A DNA stretch of 64,000 nt from Nemania diffusa (lineage: Eukaryota; Ascomycota; Sordariomycetes; Xylariales; Xylariaceae), in NCBI GenBank assembly GCA_038501195.1, contig JBBPUQ010000006.1:3224001-3288000 (forward strand). Reading direction: 5' to 3'. Position 1 is the first letter of the stretch; each line of letters opens with the position of its first letter. The notes beneath the pieces were generated by a model. The model was not told the origin of the DNA. It saw only the letters and a program-made list of their open reading frames with translations, and ran no database searches. Below, one piece after another: positions 45,594 through 57,562 of this stretch. The position numbers were made by a program, and so were the translations under genes.

Positions 45594-48500
45594 AATATTC
45601 TGGGTGCATCTGTAGTGCAGACTAATGCCCGTGGCATAAATAGAATACCTATTATATGATTACTTATAGTATTCTGTGTAGAATATGAGGAATGATCTAA
45701 TTGCCTACCTACATACCTACATACATACACACATGCAGGGCCAGTTCCATCCTGACTTGGTGATCGATCTCATATAGCGAGATCTCTCGCTCCATCGGGT
45801 TTCCCTTGCTGAAATCGCAGCACGTATTATTGGCCCAATCCTTGAGCGGGGGCATCAATTAATTAATTGATTGTTGATTGATTATTTATTTCTTTATTGT
45901 TATTATTCTTATTCTTATTCTTATTCTTCTTTTTGCTCATCTTCTTCTTATTTCTCTGGGATCACAACCACAATCATGACCGCTCATACACGCATATATG
46001 TACGTATGGAGAATGAAGCTGGACATCCATCAACGTGCCACGCTAGATATGGAGACTCGTGAGTAGCCCTAGGATTTGGAAATTTGCTGCTGAGATCCCC
46101 GATGGGATGGTCGACCAGGGTTTTCCACCTTTCCCCCTGTCATCAAATACCTACTGTATGCATTTGACAAGGATCTGATCGCTTGGCTGGGTGTCCACCA
46201 CTAGACCCTGGTCCGAAATAAGAATGGGACTTTGAACTCGGGAAGAGGAGAGCGGAGGAGAGGAAGTCAACGCCGACCAATGTGCAATGTTCATGGATCT
46301 GGCTGTTGTAACGATATCCCTGCCGTCATTTTTCATCCAAGGACCAAGGAGATGACTTTTGTACTACTCGAATACCATACAGAATCTACATACATAAGTA
46401 CAGTAGAGGAAGAGCGTTTTTCTCCGAGACAGAGCACCAAAGGTAGCGCCGTTCTCTCGGTACGAGTCGATCTGCATTTCTTCTGCTAAGGACATGCTTT
46501 TTGACCTATTGTCTTGGCGTATGATCAGCGATGTTCCATCCGATGTGAGCTTAGTTCTGCCCAGCTGGAGCGGAGTCGGTCGACTGCGGCTGGATCTGCC
46601 TCAGCACACTCTGGTCTCCGACTTCGTGGTTCTTTTTGGAGGGGTTTGGCGGGTTATCCTCGCCCATACCTATACTACCTAGATATAGTAATAACCACAG
46701 GAACAGAGGTGTTGATTGTAGAAGACCTACATACCTACTTCTTACCGGTGTGCATCAAATATTGTCTTCACTCTGGTCGTTATTTATACATATGCGTACA
46801 TTAATTATCATTCTACTTGTACGCACATAAACCTGCCTTCTGTTCGTACATACGTACTACCTATTCTATCTAAACCGCAGGAAGACTGCGTCGCCACCAT
46901 CGCGAGGGGGTGAGCTCGGCCTTTCGATGATGCAGCTGTGCGCACACGTTATGTTATGACATGTCGTATCTTAATCTCTCCTCAGCAGGCAGTCCATCTT
47001 GCCAGCAACCATGTTTTCAGCTCACACCGGCTCCTTCGTCCCAACGATAACGTAGGCTGCCAAGGAGTACTCAGCAAGCAGGCCCCGTCTTTTGCTCACA
47101 CACCTTGTGGGCGAAAAAAATCCCAAAGAAACTACGAGGTTGTATTCTCCCCAAGTCAAACTGATCCCGACTTGCCATATCTCTCTGGCATCTCTGAGTG
47201 TCAAGTCACAGCATAAAACTGATCTTGGAGGCAGCATGTGGTATGAGGTTCTCAGATGCAGCAAGGTCTAGGGAGCAAGGGTGCCCCCCCGGTACTACCT
47301 CCTGTCCGCTTCGGGACATCTTTGGGGCGCGAGAGCTGTACTGTACCTAGTGTACTGTATGTATGTAGTAAGAACCCTGCTTACTGGTGATTTTTTGAGG
47401 GAGTTTACTTGATTGTCACTGGCTCCTCCAGCGCTGTCTGGAGTTGGTCAGATGAACAGGTAAAAATCGCAACGAATTCGAATGGACAGGGGGAGACGGC
47501 ATCAAGCCCGCACTACCCATCACCAACTAAATCCAAAACGCCAACATGATGCGACAGCAATCCAAGTAGGTAGGTAGTGTACTGTACACATAGCCTGTAG
47601 GTAGATCGATCCAGCATAACCCTAGGGCATAGGTGGCAGATAGGTAGGTAGGCAGGTAGCTGCAAGACCACCACACTACGAGTGCCTATGTACCTAGCTG
47701 CATCCGTTGCGACAGGCCATTGATTGAAATTTCGGAAGGGATGCTGCATGCTGCGGTCCATTTTCCGAGCGTGGGCCTGGTCACTTGAACACTCGAGGGT
47801 GCAAGATGATGATGCCAAGTTTAGTAGGTACAGTGCTGTACTGATGGATATGTATGCGTACTTACTTACACAGATAGATACATATACATAGTAGAATAAG
47901 AATAATGACAGATGCTGAGGAGATAGATCCCCCCGCATGGCATGGCATGGCATAGCATAGCATCAGTTTCGACGAGTTGCACATGTGCGCAAAAGTGTGT
48001 GTGTGTGTGACAGATAGGCTGTTATCCAATGAAGCCTTTGAGACATTGATGACGATCTTCCCGATTTCTTTTTCCTCTCGTCGCGCGACGACACGATTGG
48101 GTAGCCTTGGTCATGGATGCGTGGTTCTTTTTATCCAGCACGGATTTACATTCGCATAGATAGGGATAGCTCTACGCTGCGGCGGAAGACGGACACCAAT
48201 ACGGTAAGGAGTTGAGTCTAAGTGAGCCTTGCCCGATGCTGGGAATTTTTAACGAGCGTAGTGCGCTTGTGACCGCCAGTTGCAGTTGTTCCATTATTGG
48301 TTATTGGTGCTTCTAGATAAGTAAGTAGTTCCTTTCTCTGATTATCTGAGAGAAAACAAGGTTTTTTTGTTTTTGTTTGTTGGCTGGTTGGCCGGCCTTG
48401 GGCCTCTACTGTACTGTACTGCATGTAAGTAATATCGATCATAATCACTACTATCTTCCCTGCCAGCCGAGTCTGACCGTTCATGGGTGCAATGCGCACT

Positions 48501-51500
48501 ACAAATTATCTACGCAGCAGTGTATGAAATATTACGAGATTACGGGACTGGAGATGACGCTCATGGTCATGGCCATGGTCATGCTCACGCTCAGTAGCCG
48601 TAGCCGTAGCCGAAAGGTCCAATTTTAGAGCAATTCTCTTGCTTGCTGTGTTACCCGATTCTAGGATTCAGGGGAGCTTGTTTGGCAGCCGAGGCGATAA
48701 AAAAAACAACCCCAAAAAAGAAGAAATACAAAAATAAGCATCGTGTGACACAGACTTATTTATTATGTATACGCATATAGACGGTCAATCAGAGCTGACA
48801 GGCAAAAAAGGATTCCGTAGAACGCGGCAGGCTCCAGTACCTACAGTACTGTACAGTATGAATGTACCTACGCATACCTTGCTCCTACAAGGTTCATTCC
48901 AACAGGAAAAATACATACACATCTATCTAAGTACCTACTATACGTGGGTATGCATACTTGGGGGCTGAAATACCGACTTAACTTACCAAGGTCGACGCAG
49001 TACGCATAACAAACAGTCACCATATCGAAATATAAACAACATCACAACGGCCATCCCTGGCCACTATCCTCTGCTGGTGACCCCTGGAGATGTCGAATGG
49101 AGAGAAACCACCAGATCTGTGTGACGAATCCACGATGTCATGTATGTATGTAGTAGGTATACCCATGCGTGGCGTCGACACTAAGGACTCGGTCTATGCC
49201 TTGGCGCAACCTCGAGTGTCTGCTGTGAGCACCTGCATGGCGCAAACCAAGCCTGGTTGAGATGCTACTGCGTATCGGAGTATAACGGTAGAGAGATAGG
49301 TATGCTGTACCTATGCTTGTGTATGCTGTAACAAGTCGCGAATTATACTTACCTACTTACTTATACCAATATTCTCGACTACCTATTAGAAACACACCAA
49401 GTAGCTATCTGTACAGAGTATGTATGCGACATTTCAGAGCAAAGAATAGAGGAAAGGCGCCGCTAGGCAATGCGGGTGACCGGATTGCATCATTCATCCG
49501 TCGAGCTCGAGGAGTAAATAGATAATAAGTAGGTCCCAAGAATGGAAGTGTCCGCGTTGTCCGACATGCAATTTGGGGAACCCGATGTCGAGGTTGGTTG
49601 ATTTGCTCGGAACGACGCAGATATGTCAATGTCTGTAATGTGTTGCATGTCTCGGGAAGATGCAGACTTGGACAAGTTTTCCGGAGCCGTGGCGAGCCTG
49701 GTCCGCCGTCAACGCAGCCTGGGTACTCTGTAGATAGGTACACGGCTCCTGTACTTTATTATCATCATCGATATAGATAGGTACTCTGTAGGCATACCGA
49801 CTTCATGGGTATTATGCACACACGCATAAGTAATACGTGGTGTCTGCTATATTGAGCATACTGAGGGTGTAAATGGAGTCTATTGCAGAAGAACTCCCCC
49901 ACGTCATGCATCTACCTAGGTACTCAGACGCCCATTTCCAACACTCCATCCGAGCGATAGAATACCTAAGTTAGTCTAGTGTACTTAAGTAGATATTCTT
50001 CATAGTACTAAGTAGGTATGGACAACATACCTAGGTAGCCTAGTGTAAGTACACCACACCGCGCGCGCTAGGCACCTACATATTACCTATCCTTAATTAG
50101 AACCCGGCCGCTTAGTCTAGTGTGGTGATCTAGGGGCTCTATGAGCGCCTCCACTCCCAGAGTCTAGACTTCCTACGATCCTTGGCTGAAAAGGAGAGCT
50201 TCCCGAGTGGAGTCCACCATCGGATCGGCTGGTACTGTCTATACCGATACTCTGGTCGTTGGCTAGTACAGATGTGCGCCATACAGTAGGTAGGGATCTA
50301 AGTGAAGTATATCGAGGCCATCCGAAGATGCTTCGCCCAATTCGGGAGGGGCTTCTGATCCAGTCGGGCCCGGTCCTGACATCTCGTCGCTCATCAACAA
50401 AGCTCTGGGACGCGCCATTCAGGACATCTTTCAAGCGGCCTACTACCTCCACGCACTAGGTGGCGAACAATAACCACCATACACCTGTACCACTGCCAAT
50501 GGAGGAAATACATACAGGCAGGGCGATCTAATCATACTGTATGCACAAGGGTCAGTAGGCGGCGTGAGGTGGCACTGCCAAGACTATCGAGGGACTTTCA
50601 ACAATTCGCAAGCTTAGTCCGAATCGCCAATAATGTCATCCTTTTTCGGTACCATCCGTGTTACTCGGAGCAATACGAATTACCTGATCCTTGTCGGTAC
50701 CGAAATAGCATGTACTGTAGGATTGGATGAATAGCATGGGTTTGTATTGCTATTGTCCCCTTGAGCATACCACAGCTCGATCTGACTGAGCCTTACATAT
50801 AACGTCTCTTGTAAATACGTAGGTACCAGATCTGCGCATAGGCATTCTGTACAGTAGGTAGTATGGTGTAGGTATGGTATCTCTGCATGCCTAGATAGCA
50901 GGTAGCATAGGTAGGTAGATATGCCAGATGCTTGACCAGCTAACGTAGGTAGACTGAGATCCCAAGCTTCCCCAGTCCGCCGAGTCTAGCGCCAGCGATC
51001 TCAGAGCAAGCCACCGGGCCCGAACTCAAGATGTGGCTGCAGGAGCCGCCGTCGCATGGTTCAAGAACGATGCAACCTTATATTGGGCATGGGTTCCGCA
51101 GACCACCATGGAACGATCCATTCACGACCATAGGTACGTTACGTACCCAGGTGATCATAACTCGCAGCATACCCTGACTTACAACACGCTCTTCAGGGCC
51201 AACGATAAGCATGCCCATACTCCCTGGATGTAGGGAGGTAGGTAGGTAGGTATGTAATTGGAAGTCTGTACCCAATTTGACCAGCACCGGGGTTACTCGA
51301 TAGATTCTACAGTACAGTACATACAGAGTATATGCACCTCGATAGTGCGCGCGCACAGTTGGCCGCCGGCTCACACGATAGGCCATGACAAATACCTGCC
51401 CTGCACCCTGTCAGGGTGTGATACCTATCGATTTCTGCTCTTGACCACGATTTCCTTGTCCTCATTCAGCCACGGAATAGTAGATACGAGACTTGCAGTG

Positions 51501-53210
51501 TTGCGTCGAGGAGATACCTAGCTAGATCGTTCTGACGAGGGTATGGCAACGGGCTAGGCACACTGTCGATGAAGCGTGGCTTCGAGATCCGCGTGCTGCC
51601 GTCCCCGAGGATGAAGGAATTCTTCAGCATAGCACCCGTTGTTGCTGCTGTTGTCGTAGTTGTGCTGCAGGGCTCGCCCACAGTGTCGGGTCACAATTCG
51701 GTTGGCGCACAGCATGGTCTTGGGTCTTGGGTCTTGTGTGGCCACAGACCAGAATACACAGGGGGAGCCTCAATCAAGCCCGTTTCCTCTACCCTACCTA
51801 CACTAAAACCTCCGAAACGGTTTTGATGGCTGCTTATGGCTTTCGGTAAGAGTTCCGAGAATGAAGGCCCCCCAGATCTGAGACTCCACAATCGAGAGCA
51901 TTGGATGGGAGGGTTGGGGAGGATGCTTTGTCAATCAACCGAGTCCTATCACGACCCCGCGAGTAACGTTGGCGATTTCATATCCACCAACGAAAGATTG
52001 CCAAGCAAGACATGACTATGCGCATTACTGCGCTCTATGCGGATACCACTACTAGTATACATGTATAGATGTCCCTATATTGTAAGTCTTGTCACTGAAA
52101 GTGAGCCCTCATTCTACCTGTATGAGATCGTGATGCCTGCTAGCGAGGACGCGGCTCCCGCGTTTTGGGCTCCTGTCTTCCCTTCTCTACCTATAAGACC
52201 TCAACAGCATGGCAAGCGTTCCAGAAGATAATTTGGGGGGTTGAGCGCCAAGGCGGTTTACTCCAGGCTCAACGGAGCAAAAACATTCCTCTCCGTGACC
52301 ACTTACACAAACCTAGACACTATAAACTACAACTATTGAATGTAGCGAATCTGAAATTACAAATACCATGCTTGACCTCTAGAAAATTATCTTTATTGAA
52401 GGTTATTAATCCTGAATCAGCAAGGAGAGAAGGGGAGAGGAGGGGAGAGAACAAACCTACATAGTTGTGGGAAACCGCCTGTACCCCAATAATGTTACAC
52501 CTCTGCATCCCTTGCATGTCAAGCAGTCTCACGAGGTCCCTTAACTGCAGGTCTCAGACTGTTTCTCATTATTAATTTAGAGTAGTCTAAAATTACCAAA
52601 AACTGTCACATAGTATACTAGAAAACGAGTACGGTTATCCCTATCTTGACAATGTGGATGTACTCATAATTGATCCGATCTATGCTTTTGGGTATTCATG
52701 TGATAGGCCTATACTGAGAGACAATGTTGTTACGAGATGTATAGCCCTAGGATATCGTCCCAAGTTTGAAGGCTCGTGGGCGTATCTTTCGACACTACTC
52801 AGGCTGATCGATGATCGTTTGATGGCAGTAAAATAGACAATATATTCATCGAATGTCCGTGATCTTAGGAGGCAGATAAGGTTTACAAGATCACGAACTG
52901 TGCCTAGAATAAAATATAACGGGTATTTATTGTCTAGGAGCGGGATGCTCACACCTAGCTAACTACTATTCTTACTCTTATTAACAAATCTTTGAGAATT
53001 GGTACGGTAAAATGTATACTGCTAGCCCAGTGGATGTACCTTCAATGTACATGAATAAGCCTTTGAGACGGCAATGAACCTACGAGACGGGAGCTTGGTT
53101 AAGACCAAATGTATGTTCCGTGTGATAAGTTTTACGAAGGTCATGTACACTAGGAATCCAACATCGGTCTTGAGCTCCCAGGCTTCATATGGCAAATCTG
53201 TGCTTGAAAA
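45594..53210. other. Long gene-free region with microsatellites
   Basis: No supported gene in 7.6 kb. It contains an ATTCTT run (about 45900-45930), CATGG/CATAG pentamer repeats (about 47936-47965), a GT run (about 47996-48010) and many TACCTAGGTA and TACTGTACAGTA palindromes. The His-rich frame at 48445-48597 is reported as a finding. Frames at 47513-47953 and 49405-49743 have no recognisable features. Confidence 0.45.
47936..48010 (+). repeat. CATGG/CATAG pentamers followed by a GT run
   Basis: Tandem catgg units grading into catag units, then about 30 bases later a (gt)n run of roughly six units. Confidence 0.75.
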
Positions 53211-53443
53211 TAAGGGGGATGTATTTAACTTTCACGTTTGCGTTGAACTTTTCTATTTATTCTAAACAATTCACTTCGAGAACTGCTCGACCTAGCTAGG
53301 TAGGTAGGTTCTCTCCACTAAATTCTACTTATTGCTTTGATTGCAAGAATATTGTGAAGACCGAGATAATATTTCGAAGTGCTATTGTGACAATTTATCA
53401 GCCTCCGAAGTGCAGTGTGTGTTATGCACGCGTTCCATTTTAT
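53211..53443 (+). repeat. Direct repeat, copy A
   Basis: Shares its order of blocks with copy B at 54019-54263: taagggggat, then tttgcgttgaa(c/t)ttttctattta, then gagaact, then actaaattcta, then gaagtgctattgt, then a cct/tct-ccgaagtg-like block and cacgcgttcc. Differences are mostly C/T and G/A. It has no coding capacity. Confidence 0.8.
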
Positions 53444-54018
53444 TATAGCATCGTGTTTCTTTAGTTTACCTACAAACTATCACTTTTGAGTTCATGGCGG
53501 TTCTTTATCCTTTATTAGCTAAGACTGTCCCTGAAAAGAACCGTACACGCTCAGTATCAAACATGGATATCTCATCGCATCCTGGTTCCTCAGAAAAACT
53601 GAGGATATTGTGATCTGATTTCTCAGCGCTCTCAGATTATCATACTGCGCACCAAAGCCTTGTTTAGTTTTATTTGTGACTTCTAACAGAGGATAGAGAT
53701 AGGTCACTTCCCCTAGATAGGACTAAAGGGCAGATCACATCCTTCGCCCTTAATAATGTCACGAAATAGACATGTCAAGCCGCTATATGATAGTCGCTTT
53801 ATGTACATACTATGCTGTCGACTTAGTACCTATACGTTGAAGAACCTAGTCATCAGCCGATTATGGTTGCTACTATTCCATGACTACATCATATACAAGA
53901 TACTGTTCGAGTGTTTGCGATCAAGTCACAGGGGAGCTTATTGATTAGGTTTAGTGTAGTGATCTTTTGTTGATTTTTTTTTCTATATATATTGTACCAG
54001 TCCGGGTAAACCTGCAAG

Positions 54019-54263
54019 TAAGGGGGATATATTGATTAGGCTTAGTTTTTCAAGTTTGCGTTGAATTTTTCTATTTATTTTAAGCCGTTCTCCTCGAGAA
54101 CTACTTCACTTAGCTAGTCAGGCAGTGTTCTCACACTAAATTCTACACATTAGTTTAATTTACCGAGATTATTTTGAATACCAGTGAAATCTTTGGAAGT
54201 GCTATTGTAACTCCTTGTCAGTCTCCAAAGTGTGGTGTGTGCCAATCCACACGTTCCGTTTTA
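54019..54263 (+). repeat. Direct repeat, copy B
   Basis: The second copy of the repeat, about 810 bp downstream of copy A and in the same orientation, with small insertions and deletions. A short extra match, attgattagg(t/c)ttag, occurs at about 53941 and 54031, so the unit may extend or be internally repeated. Confidence 0.8.
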
Positions 54264-56013
54264 ATATATCTAGCTGGCGTATGGCCTTCCCAGGGCCCGG
54301 AGCAGCAGATAGGTAGCCAAGGCCTCTTCACGACTTGTATTGATTCTACTATAAAATTCTCATGAAACCCGTAGATAGCTATGTGACGGTAATCAGAGCC
54401 TCTAGGGCCCGGGGTGTGATTCGCGCGGTCCGTCTCAACACTCGGCTCCTAACGGAACCTGGAACGAGAAGCCAGCCTGTAATCTAATCTCAAGTAATGT
54501 AGGTACCATAAGAGATAGCATGATGTACACCAGCTTAGGTTTAGCATTACACGTATTAGCATTAAGCCAACAGAAGGAACTAAGAGGAATGGGGAATGAT
54601 GAGAGATAAGGGAATCTTAAGGACTAGTAGGTAGTCACTTATACCATGAGGGAATCAGTAGACAAGTATGAGCGGGACTATACTTACCTAGCCTTTAATC
54701 TATATTTCACTAAGAATTAGAGCGTGTTTGCACATATCGATGGACTATGGAACGATGAGCTTGAACCTCAAGCACATCGTCGTTACAAGATTGGCCTACA
54801 TTAGACCACTATAACCAAGGCCCAGACAATGTGAATACTCAACTTAGACTGTATTATAAGAACAACCTCATAACCGGCAGGCTTGAGTATAGGGGGAATC
54901 GATTGAATGATGAAGGAGGAGGAAACCTATCTACCTAACACTCAATAAGCGCTCTTATATATAAGAGATCCCTTTTTCAACTTTTTTTTAAGCAAGGATT
55001 AGGTAGTCGAAGGTACCATAGAACATTCTACCAGCAGTAAAAGAATCCATGCATTACGACAAGCCGGCAGTTTCCTGCAGCTATGCCTAGAATGGGCAAT
55101 GAACGACAGATCTTAGGGGTCATTAGGACCCCTAATTAATGGCATATTGGTGCCGTCTACTTACTATGAACTAGGATACCGACAGACAGAAGCTTGTCGC
55201 AGAAATCGAATTCTAGAAACGTCGATAGCCGCTGCGACCCCAGAGTCCGGAACCACTAACCAGCTCTGTCGATGTGAACCTCGTACAGTTTAATGACGTC
55301 CGAGCTCAAACCGCCGCCCGATCTCCTTAGAAGGGGGGATGCTCCACCGTTACCAGGCTGAATCTGAATATCAACCTGCCCAATGCCGATTTTTAGCACC
55401 AGATCTGGCCTAGGGGGTGGATCCGGAGTTTCGTCCTAGGTATCGGCTGGCCGCTTGCTAGTCCCGTCCTCGGCGTTAGAGAATACGAGACAAAGCGACA
55501 AGTAGCAGTTTGACGGCGCCCACCTTCTATTTTCGCGTACTAGCGTTGAGTTAGGCGCGATGGTCAACTTAAGTTGTTCGGACCATCGTGAGCACATTTG
55601 CAAACACGAGTACCAACTGAAGGTTCAGGGAGAGAAAGTTCTGCGATTACCTACTGTAGACCGCCCCTGCCAAGCACAGAGACGATGTTAGTCTGAGCTA
55701 ATCCTAGGGGAACCACGGGATGGATGCTGTATACGGCTATACTGTAGGACTTTGCTGCATCAGCTTCGAGTCCAGCAGTGGGTACACATCTGAGGCTCTA
55801 TCCACGAAGCCAGGAGGTGGGTGTGTATTCCACGCATGATGTGGAGCGAGATGACTCGACCTATTGCATTCTCATGTCAATCATGAAGAAGTTTAAACTC
55901 AAGCAACACGTCGGGTTCGTCACGAGGCAGGGTGAATACCTAAGCTGTTGGGTGATTGAGGAGACTAGGTAGCCATAAAAATATTTCATTATCATACTCC
56001 ATCAACGGCCTTA
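54264..56013. other. Gene-free DNA downstream of gpi2
   Basis: TA-rich until about 55100, then more GC-balanced. On the minus strand 55259-55435 there is a 59-codon open stretch with protein-like composition but no start, reported as a finding. The last few hundred bases should include the gpi2 3' untranslated region. No intact gene is seen. Confidence 0.45.
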
Positions 56014-57562
56014 TTAATCGTCGTCCCAAAGTGTGCGACTGATGATAATAGGTCGCGCTTGGTCCCAGGGCCCATTGATGGCATTCTTGTACTTTTGTAG
56101 TGAAATCAGCCACCAGCTACAGCCACCTACGGCTACTATGGCGATAAGGGCAGCGACAAGCACACCCAACAGACCGCTCTTCCACGGCGACACGGCGTCT
56201 TTCTCCCCACCTAGTATCATACCGACGCCGGCGCCAGCGCCTACGACGAGCAGGATGGAAAGAGCCACGTGATATTTCCAGCTCTGATGCCTAGCATACC
56301 GCCTGAAGACGGGGAAGAGGCCAAAAACCTCGATGCTAAAAAGAGTGAGACTGAACACTTGTCCGGTGGAAGGGAGCCGTGAAGCTAACACGGTCGACGC
56401 CATGAGGGCGGCATTCGTAGAGAGGGAGGCGGGGAACTTGACACCCACGCCCCCGGAATAGTCGTAAAAGAAGATATTGATGGCTAATAGCCAGAAGGAC
56501 ATGGCCCATATGCTGTCGGACGAGGTGGAGCGCGTAAGGGACTTGAGAATGGGGGACAACCCCAGCAGGGTGGAGTAGATGAGGACGGCCGACTTGATGG
56601 TGCCCAATCGTAGACTCGTCCGGCCACCTGGGGCAGGGGAGAGGGGTCGGTGTTTGGGCTCGTTAGACAGGTCGCTGGAGAGGTGTGCTGGGACGCTCGC
56701 CTGCGAGACAGCGGACTGGAGAGAGAGGGCCGAGGTAGAGAGGGAGGGGTGGAGAGCTGCTGTCTGGGGATATGCACGCTCGGCAGCTGCCAAATTGGTC
56801 ACCGAGACGGCGGCAGAGGGGGAGAGCCCCATGACAGCAGCAGACTGGGGACGGTCTCGTCGACTCGGCTGCTCCGTAGCAGCGCGGTTGCGGTTGCTGC
56901 GGCGTCTCTGCAGCAGCTCGTCGTCCTCGTCCTCTAACCCAACCCAGCTATCCCATATCAACCAGCCGACAAAGGTGGCGAAGCTACCCCAGCCGACGAC
57001 GGAGACAGGGGACACCCGCTCCTGGAAGATGCCGACAAAGCAGGCGACGAAGATAGTGACGGCGCAGACCTGTTGCAGAATGAGGCTAGTGTCGGCGACG
57101 AGGGGCCAGAACTCATAGGGCTGGAGACGGGGGTTGCGCTGGAGGTTCTCGAGAAATGTTGCCTGGTCGGTATAGTTGTCCGGGTCTAAGAATGACGACA
57201 TGTAAGCGAGCGGGGTTGCTAACCGGCTAGGTATCGTCTCAAGAGATGAACTGGTATGCAAGGAGACCAAGGGGACCAAGGAGAGACCTACACGACTGTT
57301 TGACCCAGAGCAATTTCTTCCAGCTGCGCTTCCGCCTGCGGCTCCTGCTTCGGCTTCCGAGCTTGGACCTTGGCTTCCGCGGCCGCAACTCGCTGCCTGA
57401 GTCGGTGTGGTCACGGCGAGGCGGCAGCTGCGAGGTGAAGGCATCTTCGGGCGCCAGGTGAGAGCGCGCCAGGCGAGGAGACGGCAGCTCGATCGGCGCC
57501 GTGGCAGCACGCGTGAGGCCAGGGTATGGCGGATCGCGCGAGAGCAGTGGAAGATGAGGCAT
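56014..57562 (-). CDS. gpi2: Gpi2/PIG-C subunit of GPI-GlcNAc transferase, 480 aa
   Basis: Two exons: 57562-57292 and 57185-56014, joined across a 106-nt intron (gtaggt...cttag). The splice rebuilds the family sequence KKLLWVKQSYPDNYTDQATF across the junction, around residues 82-101, which neither frame alone contains; this fixes both the intron and the start in exon 1. It continues FLENLQRNP and PYEFWPLVADTSLILQQ, then several membrane helices, and later the conserved FYDYSG. The protein is a multi-pass ER membrane subunit of the complex that adds GlcNAc to phosphatidylinositol, the first step of GPI-anchor synthesis, together with Gpi1, Gpi3, Gpi15 and Gpi19. An acidic and Ser/Ala-rich insertion of about 110 residues lies between the second and third helices and is probably cytosolic and disordered; the N-terminal 80 residues are also basic and disordered. 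Both make it longer than animal PIG-C. Confidence 0.93.

Noticed and set aside
47936..47965. Pentamer repeats considered as a CRISPR-like array
   Set aside because: Units are contiguous five-base microsatellites with no spacers, in a eukaryotic genome.
50117..50452. 111-codon minus-strand frame
   Set aside because: It starts at a GTG and its Ser/Arg-rich sequence shows no motif, so it cannot be supported as a gene.
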